From Metabacillus sp. KUDC1714 (GTDB taxonomy: Bacteria; Bacillota; Bacilli; Bacillales; Bacillaceae), in assembly GCF_014217835.1 (NCBI RefSeq), contig NZ_CP055263.1:3165501-3229500 (forward strand): DNA of 64,000 nt, read 5' to 3'. The position numbers were made by a program, and so were the translations under genes. The notes below the pieces were generated by a model. That model was not told the origin of the DNA and did not search any database. It saw nothing but the letters and a program-made list of their open reading frames with translations. Shown here piece by piece: positions 36,064 through 45,432 of the stretch; position 1 is the stretch's first letter, and each line of letters opens with the position of its first letter.

Positions 36064-36696
36064 ATGAAGGAAGAATGGAAAAAAGTCTTTCAACTTTTTT
36101 GGTCTTTTTTCAAGATTGGGCCTGTTACTTTTGGTGGTGGCTATGCCATGATTCCTTTAATAGAAAAAGAAGTTGTTCATAAGAAGAATTGGGTGAAAAG
36201 TGAGGATCTTACAGATGTTTTTGCTATTGCAGGGACAATACCAGGTGCAATAGCAGTAAATGCAGCAACTTTTATCGGTCACCGAATTGCTGGTATAAGA
36301 GGAGCTATTGCAGCAACGTTAGGAACTTTACTTCCAACCTTTATCATTGTACTTGTGCTTTGTGGGTTGCTCTCTAGCTTTCAGGAAAATCCATATGTTG
36401 AATCAGCATTTTTCGGCATTCGAGCTGCAACTGTCGCCTTAATTGTGTACGCAGGGATAAAAATCGCAAGGACATCGTTATTGGATAAGGCAACGTATAC
36501 TTTAGCACTTAGCATGATTTTAGCTATGTTGATTTTTCACTGGCATCCAATTTTCGTGATCTTTTTAGGTGCATTATTAGGGATTCTGATTATTAAAATC
36601 AAAGAAAAATTAGGAATGATTGTAAGGTTTGAGAAAAATGAAGAAAAAGAGATTGAGAATAAGGCGTACTCGGTTAAGAAACAGGTAGGAATGTAG
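36064..36696 (+). CDS. Chromate transporter family protein (chrA1), second pair
   Basis: 210 residues, closely similar to the 15580 gene: FFKIGPVTFGGGYAMIPLIE, IPGAIAVNAATFIGHRIAGI, several membrane helices and a charged tail. GAAGGAG precedes ATG. It forms a two-gene unit with the next gene, between the GH3 and GH115 genes, under the shared promoter element. Confidence 0.92.
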   Translation: MKEEWKKVFQLFWSFFKIGPVTFGGGYAMIPLIEKEVVHKKNWVKSEDLTDVFAIAGTIPGAIAVNAATFIGHRIAGIRGAIAATLGTLLPTFIIVLVLCGLLSSFQENPYVESAFFGIRAATVALIVYAGIKIARTSLLDKATYTLALSMILAMLIFHWHPIFVIFLGALLGILIIKIKEKLGMIVRFEKNEEKEIENKAYSVKKQVGM

Positions 36697-36708
36697 GGAG
36701 GATTTGTC

Positions 36709-37245
36709 ATGCTATTACAATTATTTGTTCTATTTTTTATCATTGGAACTGTATCATTTGGTGGAGGATATGCCATGCTTCCTGTAATAGAAAGGGAGGT
36801 AACTAGTAAGGGCTGGATCACAACAGCTGATTTTACCGAGACGGTTGCCTTAGCAGGAATGACTCCAGGTTCTATTGCTTCTAATAGTGCAACAATAGTA
36901 GGGTATAAGGTTGCAGGATTACCAGGAGCTATTATCTCTTCCATTGCTATGAGTTTACCATCCTTAATCCTTATTTTAGTTATTGTCCTATTTTTCTATA
37001 AATTGCATACAAACAAACTTGTAAAATCTGCCTTTTATGGATTACGACCTATTGTAACTAGCCTAATTATCTATGCTGCGATTCAGTTTGCCATCTCAAA
37101 TGGTGTCATTTCAACCACAATATCTTGGGATATGATTAGTCTACTATTAATCTTCGGTATATCATTGACTTCTTTATTATATTTTCGAGTTCATCCTTTT
37201 ATAGTAATTTTGGGTGCTGGTGTTGTTGGTACGTTGATTCATTAA
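36709..37245 (+). CDS. Chromate transporter family protein (chrA2), second pair
   Basis: 178 residues, partner half of the previous CHR protein: TVSFGGGYAMLPVIEREV, GMTPGSIASNSATIVGYK, then four or five helices. GGGAGG precedes the ATG. Close in sequence to 16208 but clearly diverged, so the duplication is not recent. Confidence 0.92.
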   Translation: MLLQLFVLFFIIGTVSFGGGYAMLPVIEREVTSKGWITTADFTETVALAGMTPGSIASNSATIVGYKVAGLPGAIISSIAMSLPSLILILVIVLFFYKLHTNKLVKSAFYGLRPIVTSLIIYAAIQFAISNGVISTTISWDMISLLLIFGISLTSLLYFRVHPFIVILGAGVVGTLIH

Positions 37246-37538
37246 GTATTCACCTTCAATACCACTCATAAAAAGATAATATATTCTCAAATTCTCATGA
37301 CGTTTTCCACCACTACACGGCAATTATAACCCAATAAAGTATCCTCTATTGTTGAGCTAGCCTAAACATTATTATAGTGCTTGTACTACTACAAGTCCTG
37401 TTTAGGTAAGTGGCTCAAAACCTCACTTTTGACCAGACATTCATTCAAAAAAATTCACAGACATATAAAATAAAGGAGGTTTAAGTCATTTACCTCTGTT
37501 TTTTAAACATTCTTGTCTAGATTTTCAATTAATGTAAT

Positions 37539-37578
37539 TACCAAAACCTATTAAACTAATAATATGTAAACACTTACA
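37539..37578 (+). promoter_or_regulatory. Upstream region of the GH115 gene: TACCAAA motif and candidate cre
   Basis: TACCAAAA (37539-37546) and TGTAAACACTTACA (37565-37578), a palindrome matching the cre consensus at 13 of 14 positions, lie 38-77 bases before the GH115 start. No gene is seen in 37246-37538. Confidence 0.6.
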
Positions 37579-37615
37579 AAAATCATTTTTGTTAAAAGTA
37601 GAAAGGAACTAACAA

Positions 37616-39667
37616 ATGAATAATGAAAAATTCTTTATATTTAACAAGGAAACATGCCTTGATTATCAAGGTCCTGAATTAAAAAGCGTTAATCATTTCT
37701 TAAAGGTCTTGGCTAGAGATAAGGACAAAGTATTTCAAGAAGATGGTAGCCAAAGAAAAACCACCATTCTTTTCGTTCTGGATGAAAAGAATCACGACAA
37801 CCTGAAAGCTGAACAGTACTCTATTCAGTTCTCCGATGATTTGTCTGAAATGAGAGTAGTTTCAATTGATGAATTAGGAATTATCTATGGCATGCTTTAT
37901 GTTAGTGAAAAATTTCTTGGTGTTGACAAGTTTTGGTTTTGGAATGACTGTGAACCTTCAACAAAAACAATGATCAAAATTACCCCCGACCACTTTCTTT
38001 CAGATGTAGCCAAAGTTAGGTTTAGAGGTTGGTTCATCAATGATGAGGTTCTCATTTCAAAGTGGGAATATAAGAATTCGAATACCAATGTATGGGAAAT
38101 GGTATTCGAAGCATTATTGAGATGTAATGGGAATATGGTGATACCTGGAACAGATATTGAGAATCCAGTCTATAAAAATATCGCTAGTGAGATGGGACTG
38201 TGGATTACACATCACCATGCAGAACCGCTTGGTGCCCAAATGTTTAACAGAGTTTACCCTAATGAAAATGCTTCATATGTAGAAAACGAACCATTATTCA
38301 AAAAGTTATGGAACGATGCGATTATCGAACAGCAAAATGATAAGGTGATTTGGAATATCGGTTTTAGAGGACAGGGAGATCGTCCATTTTGGATAGATGA
38401 TCCGACGTTTGATACCGATGAGAAAAGAGGAGCTCTCATATCTAAAATAATGAGGGACCAATACGAAATGATTGCAGAATATGAAAGAGATCCTGTTTGC
38501 TGTGTCAATCTATACGGGGAAATAACTGATTTGTATAAAAAAGGATTACTAGAATTACCTCAAGGAGTTATCAAAATTTGGGCAGATAGTGGGTATGGGA
38601 AAATGGTGACGAGAAGACAAGGGAGCCACAACCCTAGAATCCCTTCTATTCCTGAAAAACACGATAAAGGACCTCATGGTATCTACTATCATGTAACATT
38701 TTATGATCTTCAAGCTTCAAATCATTTGACGATGCTGCCAAATACCACAGCTTTCGTGAATGATGAGTTAAGTCAGGCTTTTGACAATGACATGTGCGAA
38801 TTCTTGATCGTAAACTGTGGAAATATTAGACCACACCTCTATTTTTTAGATTTTGTTAGTCAACTATGGAATAAAGGTAAAATGAATTCTGCAAAATTTC
38901 TAAACGAGTACGTTTCCCAGTACTATTCTTCATATACGGGTGAAATGCGTAAATATATGAATGCTTACTTTGATGCAGTTATTCAGTATGGTAACTTTTA
39001 CGATGAACGAGCGGGTGAACAATTCTATCATTTTGCAATCCGGAATCTTGCTAAACAATGGATTGTTTCTCAAGGAAATGAGAGTGCTAAAAATGTATAT
39101 TGGGCAACAGGAGAGACAGATTTAAAAGAACAATTTGACTGGTTCAAAAATAAGGTCGAAGGAAAACGATCTATCTGGGAATCATTATTTGAGAATGTTA
39201 AGGCTTTGGTAGGAGAAGCCAGTTCGATCGAACAAAAAAGAATTCACGATCAGTTGCTCATTCAAGTGCAGATTCATAAGAATGGTTGCAAGGCACTTTA
39301 TTCTTTCACAAAAGCATTTGAAAAGTTTCAAACAAATGAGTATCTAGATGCATATTTACTTGTAAATGACGCTATGCAAGAGATAAAAGAAACGATGGAT
39401 ATAATGGAAAAGCCAACCTATGATAAGTGGCAAGGTTACTATGATAATGATTGTCTAACGAATGTTTCATTAACTTTTTATACGTTAGAAACTGTAAGAA
39501 GATATCTTAGAATGTTTGGGGATGGACCGACATTTTACAATTGGGAAAAAAAGTACCTTACTGATACTAGAGAAAGTTCGGTTATGTTACTGACAAATAA
39601 AACAAAACAATTGATGGATGATGAATTAATTAATGGGTTAGAAAGGAAATCAATTTATCCAAACTAA
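37616..39667 (+). CDS. GH115-like alpha-glucuronidase, short form
   Basis: 683 residues with GH115 hallmarks: YGMLYVSEKFLGVDKFWFW (N-terminal domain), RGWFINDE, and WADSGYGK, followed by GIYYHVTFYDLQASNHLTML. GH115 enzymes release (methyl)glucuronic acid from glucuronoxylan side chains; some related groups act on other uronosides. The usual length is about 800-1000 residues, so this is a short form lacking the C-terminal domain. No signal peptide is present, indicating intracellular action on imported oligosaccharides. GAAAGGA precedes ATG. Substrate assignment is inference. Confidence 0.82.
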   Translation: MNNEKFFIFNKETCLDYQGPELKSVNHFLKVLARDKDKVFQEDGSQRKTTILFVLDEKNHDNLKAEQYSIQFSDDLSEMRVVSIDELGIIYGMLYVSEKFLGVDKFWFWNDCEPSTKTMIKITPDHFLSDVAKVRFRGWFINDEVLISKWEYKNSNTNVWEMVFEALLRCNGNMVIPGTDIENPVYKNIASEMGLWITHHHAEPLGAQMFNRVYPNENASYVENEPLFKKLWNDAIIEQQNDKVIWNIGFRGQGDRPFWIDDPTFDTDEKRGALISKIMRDQYEMIAEYERDPVCCVNLYGEITDLYKKGLLELPQGVIKIWADSGYGKMVTRRQGSHNPRIPSIPEKHDKGPHGIYYHVTFYDLQASNHLTMLPNTTAFVNDELSQAFDNDMCEFLIVNCGNIRPHLYFLDFVSQLWNKGKMNSAKFLNEYVSQYYSSYTGEMRKYMNAYFDAVIQYGNFYDERAGEQFYHFAIRNLAKQWIVSQGNESAKNVYWATGETDLKEQFDWFKNKVEGKRSIWESLFENVKALVGEASSIEQKRIHDQLLIQVQIHKNGCKALYSFTKAFEKFQTNEYLDAYLLVNDAMQEIKETMDIMEKPTYDKWQGYYDNDCLTNVSLTFYTLETVRRYLRMFGDGPTFYNWEKKYLTDTRESSVMLLTNKTKQLMDDELINGLERKSIYPN

Positions 39668-39701
39668 AATAACGGATGATCTAATTTTAATTCATTTTTT
39701 T

Positions 39702-39924
39702 TCCAATTGGGCAAGGTATCAATTGGGCGTGTAAAGGGATAGTATTAATAAAGATGAGGAAGGGTTACCGATTGGTTATGGCAGTTGGTAGCTTTTTTTA
39801 TTTTATATTTCTTAAACTAACAATACCGAACTGAAACTAGAAAATTAAGGGTCATTTAGATTAGTGGTCTAGATTAGAGGTGTGAAAATTTATTCTTACA
39901 CAATCAGGCCATATTCTTGAATAA
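39702..39924 (+). repeat. 225 bp repeat carrying the end of an O-methyltransferase gene, copy 1
   Basis: Similar base for base to 47722-47946. It begins with the last ~12 codons of an O-methyltransferase (PIGQG...), frame-shifted, ends in a TAG, and continues with a G-U rich terminator hairpin (GTTACCGATTG / CAGTTGGTAGC plus T, 39763-39798) and shared flank. Nothing else is seen in 39668-40086. Confidence 0.75.
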
Positions 39925-40086
39925 CTAATTGTGTAAATAATGGGAATTTGAGATGATTGTTATTAAGTTAAGAGGCGGTTTAATAACATCAGTAACTTTA
40001 TTCAGAAATAAATGCTGTAAATAATTAAAATATAAAAGGACTTGGATGGGGGAAAAATATCTAAACGATTAAAGGGAGGAAGAATT

Positions 40087-40656
40087 ATGTCCAATAATGT
40101 AAGACCAAGAAGAATAATTTTAGATTTAGCAGTTACTTTAGATGGTTTTATAGAAGGGAAAAATGGGGAAGTTGATTGGTGCATAATGGACTCTGAGATG
40201 GGGTTTATTAATTTCTTAAATCAAATTGATACTATTTTATATGGAAGAAAAAGCTACGATTTATGGGGACAATTTACTCCAGAACTTGAAGATACTGATA
40301 CAGAAAAAGAAATTTGGGAATTAGTTCATAGTAAAGAAAAATATGTGTTTTCCAGAACGCAAAAAGGAACTGATAATAAATCCACATTCATAAATGAAAA
40401 TATTCTTGAAGAAGTAAATAAATTAAAGAATAAGCCTGGTAGAGACATCTGGCTATATGGTGGAGCAAGTCTTATTACAACTTTTATCAATTTAGGACTT
40501 GTTGATGAATTTAGATTATCTGTTCACCCTGTTATTTTGGGAGAAGGAAAACCGTTGTTTATTGATATAAAACAGAGGGTGAATTTAAAAATAGTTAATA
40601 CAAAAACGTTCTCCTCTGGCGTTGTGCAACTAATCTATCATTTGAAAGGGAATTAA
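40087..40656 (+). CDS. Dihydrofolate reductase-like protein (RibD C-terminal/YyaP family)
   Basis: 189 residues from ATG 40087, with AAAGGGAGG upstream; an earlier in-frame ATG at 40042 lacks a site. Features: IILDLAVTLDGFI at the N-terminus, TILYGRKSYDLWG, and IWLYGGASLITTFINLGLVDE, as in YyaP/YwjB and the reductase domain of RibD. The group are NADPH-dependent reductases with unassigned substrate. It stands alone. Confidence 0.87.
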   Translation: MSNNVRPRRIILDLAVTLDGFIEGKNGEVDWCIMDSEMGFINFLNQIDTILYGRKSYDLWGQFTPELEDTDTEKEIWELVHSKEKYVFSRTQKGTDNKSTFINENILEEVNKLKNKPGRDIWLYGGASLITTFINLGLVDEFRLSVHPVILGEGKPLFIDIKQRVNLKIVNTKTFSSGVVQLIYHLKGN

Positions 40657-40870
40657 TAATATTGCACAATCAAAGATAAAAAACAGTTACTTCTTCAACA
40701 AAAGAGCACGCTTTTTAAACAGTAAAGGGTTCCATTTTTGAGGTGCTTGCAAGCAACCCATTTTATTCTTCAACTCTTGCATTGCACCCATTACTTTAAT
40801 TGTAATTCTTCACAATGTTTATTTACTTAATTTCACTTATTTTGTTTAGCTCGTTCATTTGGCTATCACA

Positions 40871-41491
40871 TCAGAGGATAGGCTCCCGGGACTCAACTTC
40901 TTTCATCTTCTCATTCTTCATATAGACAAGATTATTGACGCCGCTTTTTTCACTGTGCTTTTGAGGTATACTCATGAACTCTGCAAAATCCAGTTTTTCA
41001 TAAAGATTAATGGCATTTGTGTTGGTATCTGCTACCTCTAAAACATATTCGTGGTATGAAGTTGAATCCATTATCGATTTTAGCAGTTCAGTCGCCACAC
41101 CATGTCCTCTATAATTTACCGACGTCGCCACAAACTCTATTGCACCCATATTTTCAGAAATTTGAAAGGGATATGGCTTTTTCTCAAATTCTTTTTTGAG
41201 AATTACATAAGCAATACTTCCCATGAATAAGCCAAGATGCTTTCTAAATTCACTATATTTCAATCTCACTGAAGGTATATTTTTTGTAGAGCAGGCAGCT
41301 ATAGCCGCAATATTATCGTCAACTACAGCCGTATAGAAGACCTCTATATTAAACATATGGGCAAATGTCTTGTAAAGTTTAGCTTTATCCTTTGAAAAAT
41401 ATTTCAGCCATTGATAGAAGCCGTCTACAAAGATTGTACTCATCTCATTTCTTATATTTCTTTCTGCTTCACTAGCACGAATAATATTCAT
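40871..41491 (-). CDS. GNAT-family N-acetyltransferase
   Basis: 206 residues with the GNAT acetyl-CoA motif: EFVATSVNYRGHGVATELLKS (about 130-150; R/G-x-x-G pattern RGHGVA) and NAINLYEKLDFAEF near 175. GAGGGATAG precedes the start. Substrate unknown. It converges with the DHFR-like gene across ~210 bases that hold no recognised element. Confidence 0.85.
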   Translation of the reverse strand: MNIIRASEAERNIRNEMSTIFVDGFYQWLKYFSKDKAKLYKTFAHMFNIEVFYTAVVDDNIAAIAACSTKNIPSVRLKYSEFRKHLGLFMGSIAYVILKKEFEKKPYPFQISENMGAIEFVATSVNYRGHGVATELLKSIMDSTSYHEYVLEVADTNTNAINLYEKLDFAEFMSIPQKHSEKSGVNNLVYMKNEKMKEVESREPIL

Positions 41492-42039
41492 AGTCTATCC
41501 CTCTATTCTTTGTGAATGCTTCAACTCGATTATTAAGAACACATATCTTTCCAGCATATAAAGCATGCTTAAATTGGTTCTTTAGTTGACAAAACGATCC
41601 ATTTCATTATACTCCTTTAAGTGAATTACATAATAGGCACGTACTCGTTCGGCTATATATATGTACCTTATTCAACAACGATGACCTTTTCTGGAATAAA
41701 TTACAATTTTAAGATAGTCCATATAAATTCCTTCCCTATTCAAGAATATGGCCCGATTACTTAATAAGAGCTAAATACGATTATTCCACTTAATTGCCCT
41801 TTTATCTTGGGTTTCCGAAACGAGTTGATTACATGAAAAGAAAGTAGTCATAAAATCTAAACATTTGTTTTTTCTTAGTTTCTACTTTGATACACATTGA
41901 AAATTATCTTTAAAAATGAGTGGTGCGCATTCTTGTGAAAATTCCGTGTTATATTTCCTTACATAAGTATGTGAAGATATAAAAAGACGTGATATTTTTA
42001 TATTAACAAAAAGTTCTGACAAATTAGGAGGAAATCACA
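41492..42039. other. Intergenic stretch upstream of narK
   Basis: About 550 bases with no gene. It holds one minus-strand copy of a short dispersed motif (about 41737-41759, GGGCC...CTTGAATA type). The last 100 bases, before the 26-codon frame, are AT rich and may contain the promoter. Confidence 0.5.
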
Positions 42040-42120
42040 ATGAAAAACATCGGACATTTATCATTTTTAATATTAGTAATAAGAGTAGTATTTTCAAAAA
42101 AATCTCCTGTTATATATTGA
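42040..42120 (+). CDS. 26-residue hydrophobic peptide, possible narK leader
   Basis: ATG follows AGGAGG at perfect spacing. The peptide MKNIGHLSFLILVIRVVFSK plus six residues is hydrophobic. It ends 148 bases before narK, with no terminator between. It may be a leader peptide or a short membrane peptide; no homologue is known to me. Confidence 0.4.
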   Translation: MKNIGHLSFLILVIRVVFSKKSPVIY

Positions 42121-42268
42121 TGATTAATTGAAATAAACATTCTTATCATTGTTGATCAATAACGGCACTCGGGCGAGAGTAAAATAAATATGATTTTAAG
42201 TTAAGTTAAATTAAATAGTATCTTGGAACTTAAAACTATAGCACCAAGAGAATTACAAGGTGGTCTTT

Positions 42269-43453
42269 ATGAAGAAAACAAATGGTCAAACATCGGTATT
42301 AGTTTTATCAACTGTGTCAATGATTGTCTCATTTACCGTATGGTCGGTTTTTGCACCGATTGCAACAGAAATTCAAAAAATTTATGAGTTAAGTATTACT
42401 CAAAAAAGCATTCTTATTGCTACCCCAGTATTACTGGGGTCTGTAATGCGTATTCCAATGGGGATTTTAACTGATCGATATGGCGGGAGAAGAGTTTTTG
42501 CGCTGACTATGTTACTGCTAATCTTACCCATGGTTGGAGCAGGTTTTACAGATACTTTTGCCATGTTGTTATTTTGGGCATTTTTTATCGGGATGGCAGG
42601 AACAACCTTTGCTATTTCCATAACCTATGTATCCAAATGGTATCCTCCAGAAAAACAAGGTTTGATCTTAGGAATTGCAGGGATGGGGAATTTAGGATCA
42701 GCTGTAGCAAATTTCTTGATACCATCCATTTTTAGCTCTTATGGTCTTTCATGGGTGTTTTGGAGCCTATCTATTGCTATGGCATGTATGGCAATTCTTT
42801 TCTGGGTAGGAACAAAAGATGTACAAGTAACAAGTAAACATAAGACTTTAAAGGAATCTCTTTCCGTATTAAAATTTAAAGAAACATGGTATTTATCGGT
42901 TTTTTACTTCCTTACATTTGGAACATTTGTGACTTTCAGTATTTATTTACCTACATTTTTGAATGATCTCTTTAGTATTTCAGCCCTTGAAGCTGGAATT
43001 ATAACAGCTATATTTGTCGTATTGGCGACGCTTATACGTCCAATTGGTGGCTATCTTTCCGATCGTTTTGGAGCAAAAGGATTGTTGACTCTAGTTTTTA
43101 GTGGAGTAACATTATGTGGAATGTTCATTGCTTTTACAATGGAAAACTTCCTTTTCTTTAGTATAAATTGTTTGATCATTTCTATATTGGTAGGGATTGG
43201 AAATGGTGCAGTTTTCAAAATGGTACCTGAAATCTCTAATGGAAATACAGGTGCGGTAACAGGGATTGTCGGGGCAATTGGAGGAGTTGGAGGCTTTTTT
43301 CCACCAATTATCCTTGGAATGACAAAAGATTTAGCGGGAGATTATGTTTTAGGTTTTCTACTATTATCTATTCTCTCCCTTTTTTGCTTAATCCTTAATC
43401 ATAAGGGAGTTAATAAAACAAGTATAAAAGTAAGTGCACAGAAAAGTGCATAA
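42269..43453 (+). CDS. narK: Nitrate/nitrite transporter, NarK family (MFS)
   Basis: 394 residues, twelve membrane helices. MFS motifs: LTDRYGGRRVFALTMLL (loop 2-3) and GGYLSDRFGAKG. Nitrate-porter signatures are seen as GMAGTTFAISITYVSKWYPPEKQGL and GIGNGAVFKMVPEI...GAVTGIVGAIGGVGGFFPPI. It imports nitrate or exports nitrite. ATG 42269 follows AAGGTGG; GTG 42260 is also in frame. A two-component system lies just downstream on the other strand. Confidence 0.92.
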   Translation: MKKTNGQTSVLVLSTVSMIVSFTVWSVFAPIATEIQKIYELSITQKSILIATPVLLGSVMRIPMGILTDRYGGRRVFALTMLLLILPMVGAGFTDTFAMLLFWAFFIGMAGTTFAISITYVSKWYPPEKQGLILGIAGMGNLGSAVANFLIPSIFSSYGLSWVFWSLSIAMACMAILFWVGTKDVQVTSKHKTLKESLSVLKFKETWYLSVFYFLTFGTFVTFSIYLPTFLNDLFSISALEAGIITAIFVVLATLIRPIGGYLSDRFGAKGLLTLVFSGVTLCGMFIAFTMENFLFFSINCLIISILVGIGNGAVFKMVPEISNGNTGAVTGIVGAIGGVGGFFPPIILGMTKDLAGDYVLGFLLLSILSLFCLILNHKGVNKTSIKVSAQKSA

Positions 43454-43473
43454 TACACATATAGTCTGGAGTG

Positions 43474-43640
43474 AAAGAGGCTGGGACATAACTAAATTGA
43501 CCATTCTTAAAGCCGAATAATTTTTAATTTAATTAAGCGATATAAATAAAAAACCCAAACTATTATGAAACTCTAAATTAGAATTTCGCATGATAGTTCG
43601 GGTTTTTCTTTGGCTGAAATACTTTTGTCCCAGCCTCTTT
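43474..43640. repeat. Long-stem Firmicutes repeat acting as bidirectional terminator
   Basis: AAAGAGGCTGGGACA (43474-43488) pairs perfectly with TGTCCCAGCCTCTTT (43626-43640), enclosing an inner hairpin (ACCCAAACTAT / ATAGTTCGGGT, about 43552-43607). Elements with the GAGGCTGGGACA ends are common between genes in Bacillales. It separates the convergent narK and response-regulator genes. Confidence 0.8.
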
Positions 43641-43688
43641 TTATTTCTTTATTGAGAGGTTCATTATTCTTGAATAAAATTTGATCAT

Positions 43689-44339
43689 TTACTCTGCTAC
43701 TAAACCATGCCTAAAAGCATAAGAAGCAAGCTGTACACGGTTCTCAAGATGAAGTTTCTCTAGAAGGTTCTTTATATGATTCTTTACTGTATTTTCTGAA
43801 ATGACAAATCGCTGGGCTATTTGTTTATTGGTTTCACCAAGTGCTACCCTAGAAAGGATTTCACATTCCCGTGGTGTTAAAGATAATGGACTAGGTTCTT
43901 CGATGTTATCTTCTACAACTCTAAAACGATATAACAAACGGCTAGCAATTTCTCGTGAGACTTCTGTATGATCTCCAACAAGAGCAAGAAGGTACTCGAT
44001 CCAGTCATCTTGCTCCATATTTTTTAGTAAATAACCTTGTGCACCGAATTGAATGGCTGTAAACAAATCTTTTACATCATCGGAAACGGTTAACATTACA
44101 ACTTGTATTCTAGGAAAAGCTTTCCTAATTTTTCTAACTGCTTCAAGTCCATTTAATCTTGGCATGTTTATATCAAGAAGCAGCAACTGAGGTAGTAGTT
44201 CTTTACAGAGTTCAAATGCTTCATGGCCATCTGATGCTTCCCCTACAACATAAAAAGTTTCATTTGTTTCTAGCACACTTCGAATTCCTTCTCTTGCTAG
44301 TGGATGATCATCAGCAATGACTACACTATAACGCTTCAT
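43689..44339 (-). CDS. NarL/FixJ-type response regulator
   Basis: 216 residues: a receiver domain with acidic DD (10-11), phospho-acceptor Asp56 (LLLLDINMPRLNG) and a LuxR-type HTH (about 150-210; LTPRECEILSRVALGETNKQ, SENTVKNHIKNLLEKL). Its start overlaps the end of the kinase gene by four bases (ATGA type), so the two are coupled. Being next to narK suggests nitrate/oxygen control, as for NreC, but the partner kinase lacks NreB features. Confidence 0.92.
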   Translation of the reverse strand: MKRYSVVIADDHPLAREGIRSVLETNETFYVVGEASDGHEAFELCKELLPQLLLLDINMPRLNGLEAVRKIRKAFPRIQVVMLTVSDDVKDLFTAIQFGAQGYLLKNMEQDDWIEYLLALVGDHTEVSREIASRLLYRFRVVEDNIEEPSPLSLTPRECEILSRVALGETNKQIAQRFVISENTVKNHIKNLLEKLHLENRVQLASYAFRHGLVAE

Positions 44340-45133
44340 TGGTTGTTCTCCTTTGTTACGATTATTTCTGTTCCACCCATTTTCCTTTTTATAATTTCAA
44401 ATTTTGCACCTAATTGTTTTGCCCGTTCCTGCATCATAGATAATCCATATTTCCTTTCGTTACTCTTTTTCGTATCAATTCCATTACCATCATCGGCAAT
44501 TTTAATTTTCCATTTATCTTGTGTTCCCTTAATTTCAATCAGTGCATTAGAGGAACCAGAATGTTTCCTAATGTTGGTGAAAGCCTCTTGGATAATAGCG
44601 AAGATCTGAACCTCTTCTTTTACAGAAAAGCTATTGTAGGGAATATCTATTTTTTCTTCTATATCTATTCCAGTTATAGAACTCCATTCTGAAAGCCACT
44701 TCGAGAGTCTGTTGCTTAATGAATCGTTTACTTCAGGTTTTGATCGAAGGTTAAATATAGCCTGACGCATATCATTATCAATGACCGAAACAGCACGGGA
44801 GGCGGCTTTAATGTCACCTTGCTTCAATTTAATATTAAGAAAGAATAGTGATTGAGCAATTCCATCGTGAAGCTCACGTGCAAGTCTCTCCCGTTCTTCA
44901 TATACAGCGCGTTTTGACTGTTCCTCAACTAGTTTATCATTTGTAGTTCTTATCATACGAAACACCCAAAAAGAAAACAAAAGGGAGAGTATAAAAGTAA
45001 GGATTGTAATATATAAATTTCCTGTCTCCATCGATAAGTGTCCCAAAAGAAATTCATGACGAATATATTCGAAACCCCCAATTAATAGTGTAGGCAAAAT
45101 AATAGTTAGCAACTGTAAAATGCGATAAGTCAT
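44336..45133 (-). CDS. Two-TM sensor histidine kinase (HisKA_3)
   Basis: 265 residues from ATG 45133 (AAGGAGAGGG upstream; a farther ATG at 45181 is discounted). Two membrane helices (about 5-22 and 40-60) flank a short extracellular loop. The phospho-acceptor His89 is in ERERLARELHDGIAQSL, followed by a HATPase domain (FTNIRKHSGSS, ADDGNGID, GLSMMQERA). There is no Cys anywhere, so it is not an NreB-type iron-sulfur sensor. It resembles LiaS/YdfH-like kinases and may sense the membrane. Confidence 0.9.
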   Translation of the reverse strand: MTYRILQLLTIILPTLLIGGFEYIRHEFLLGHLSMETGNLYITILTFILSLLFSFWVFRMIRTTNDKLVEEQSKRAVYEERERLARELHDGIAQSLFFLNIKLKQGDIKAASRAVSVIDNDMRQAIFNLRSKPEVNDSLSNRLSKWLSEWSSITGIDIEEKIDIPYNSFSVKEEVQIFAIIQEAFTNIRKHSGSSNALIEIKGTQDKWKIKIADDGNGIDTKKSNERKYGLSMMQERAKQLGAKFEIIKRKMGGTEIIVTKENNQ

Positions 45134-45432
45134 ATAGTCCCTCTCCTTATTAAACATAATCTGTATAAATAAAATAACCAATTATATAACTCGATTCTAA
45201 TAGCTACTATGAGCTATTTAAATTGTGGTGTTTCAGGATTACAATTTAATAGGATCATTTTAAAGTATGTTGAGTATTGTAATTCATATTAATTTTTTTG
45301 ATATTCTAACGTCCTTTGCCTAGAAAACTATTATACCTTTATATCCATGGTGACTACAGTTGATATAAAATCTTCACGTTTCTTACACAATTTTTTTGAT
45401 GAAAAGTAAAATAATAAATAAGGAGATTAAAA

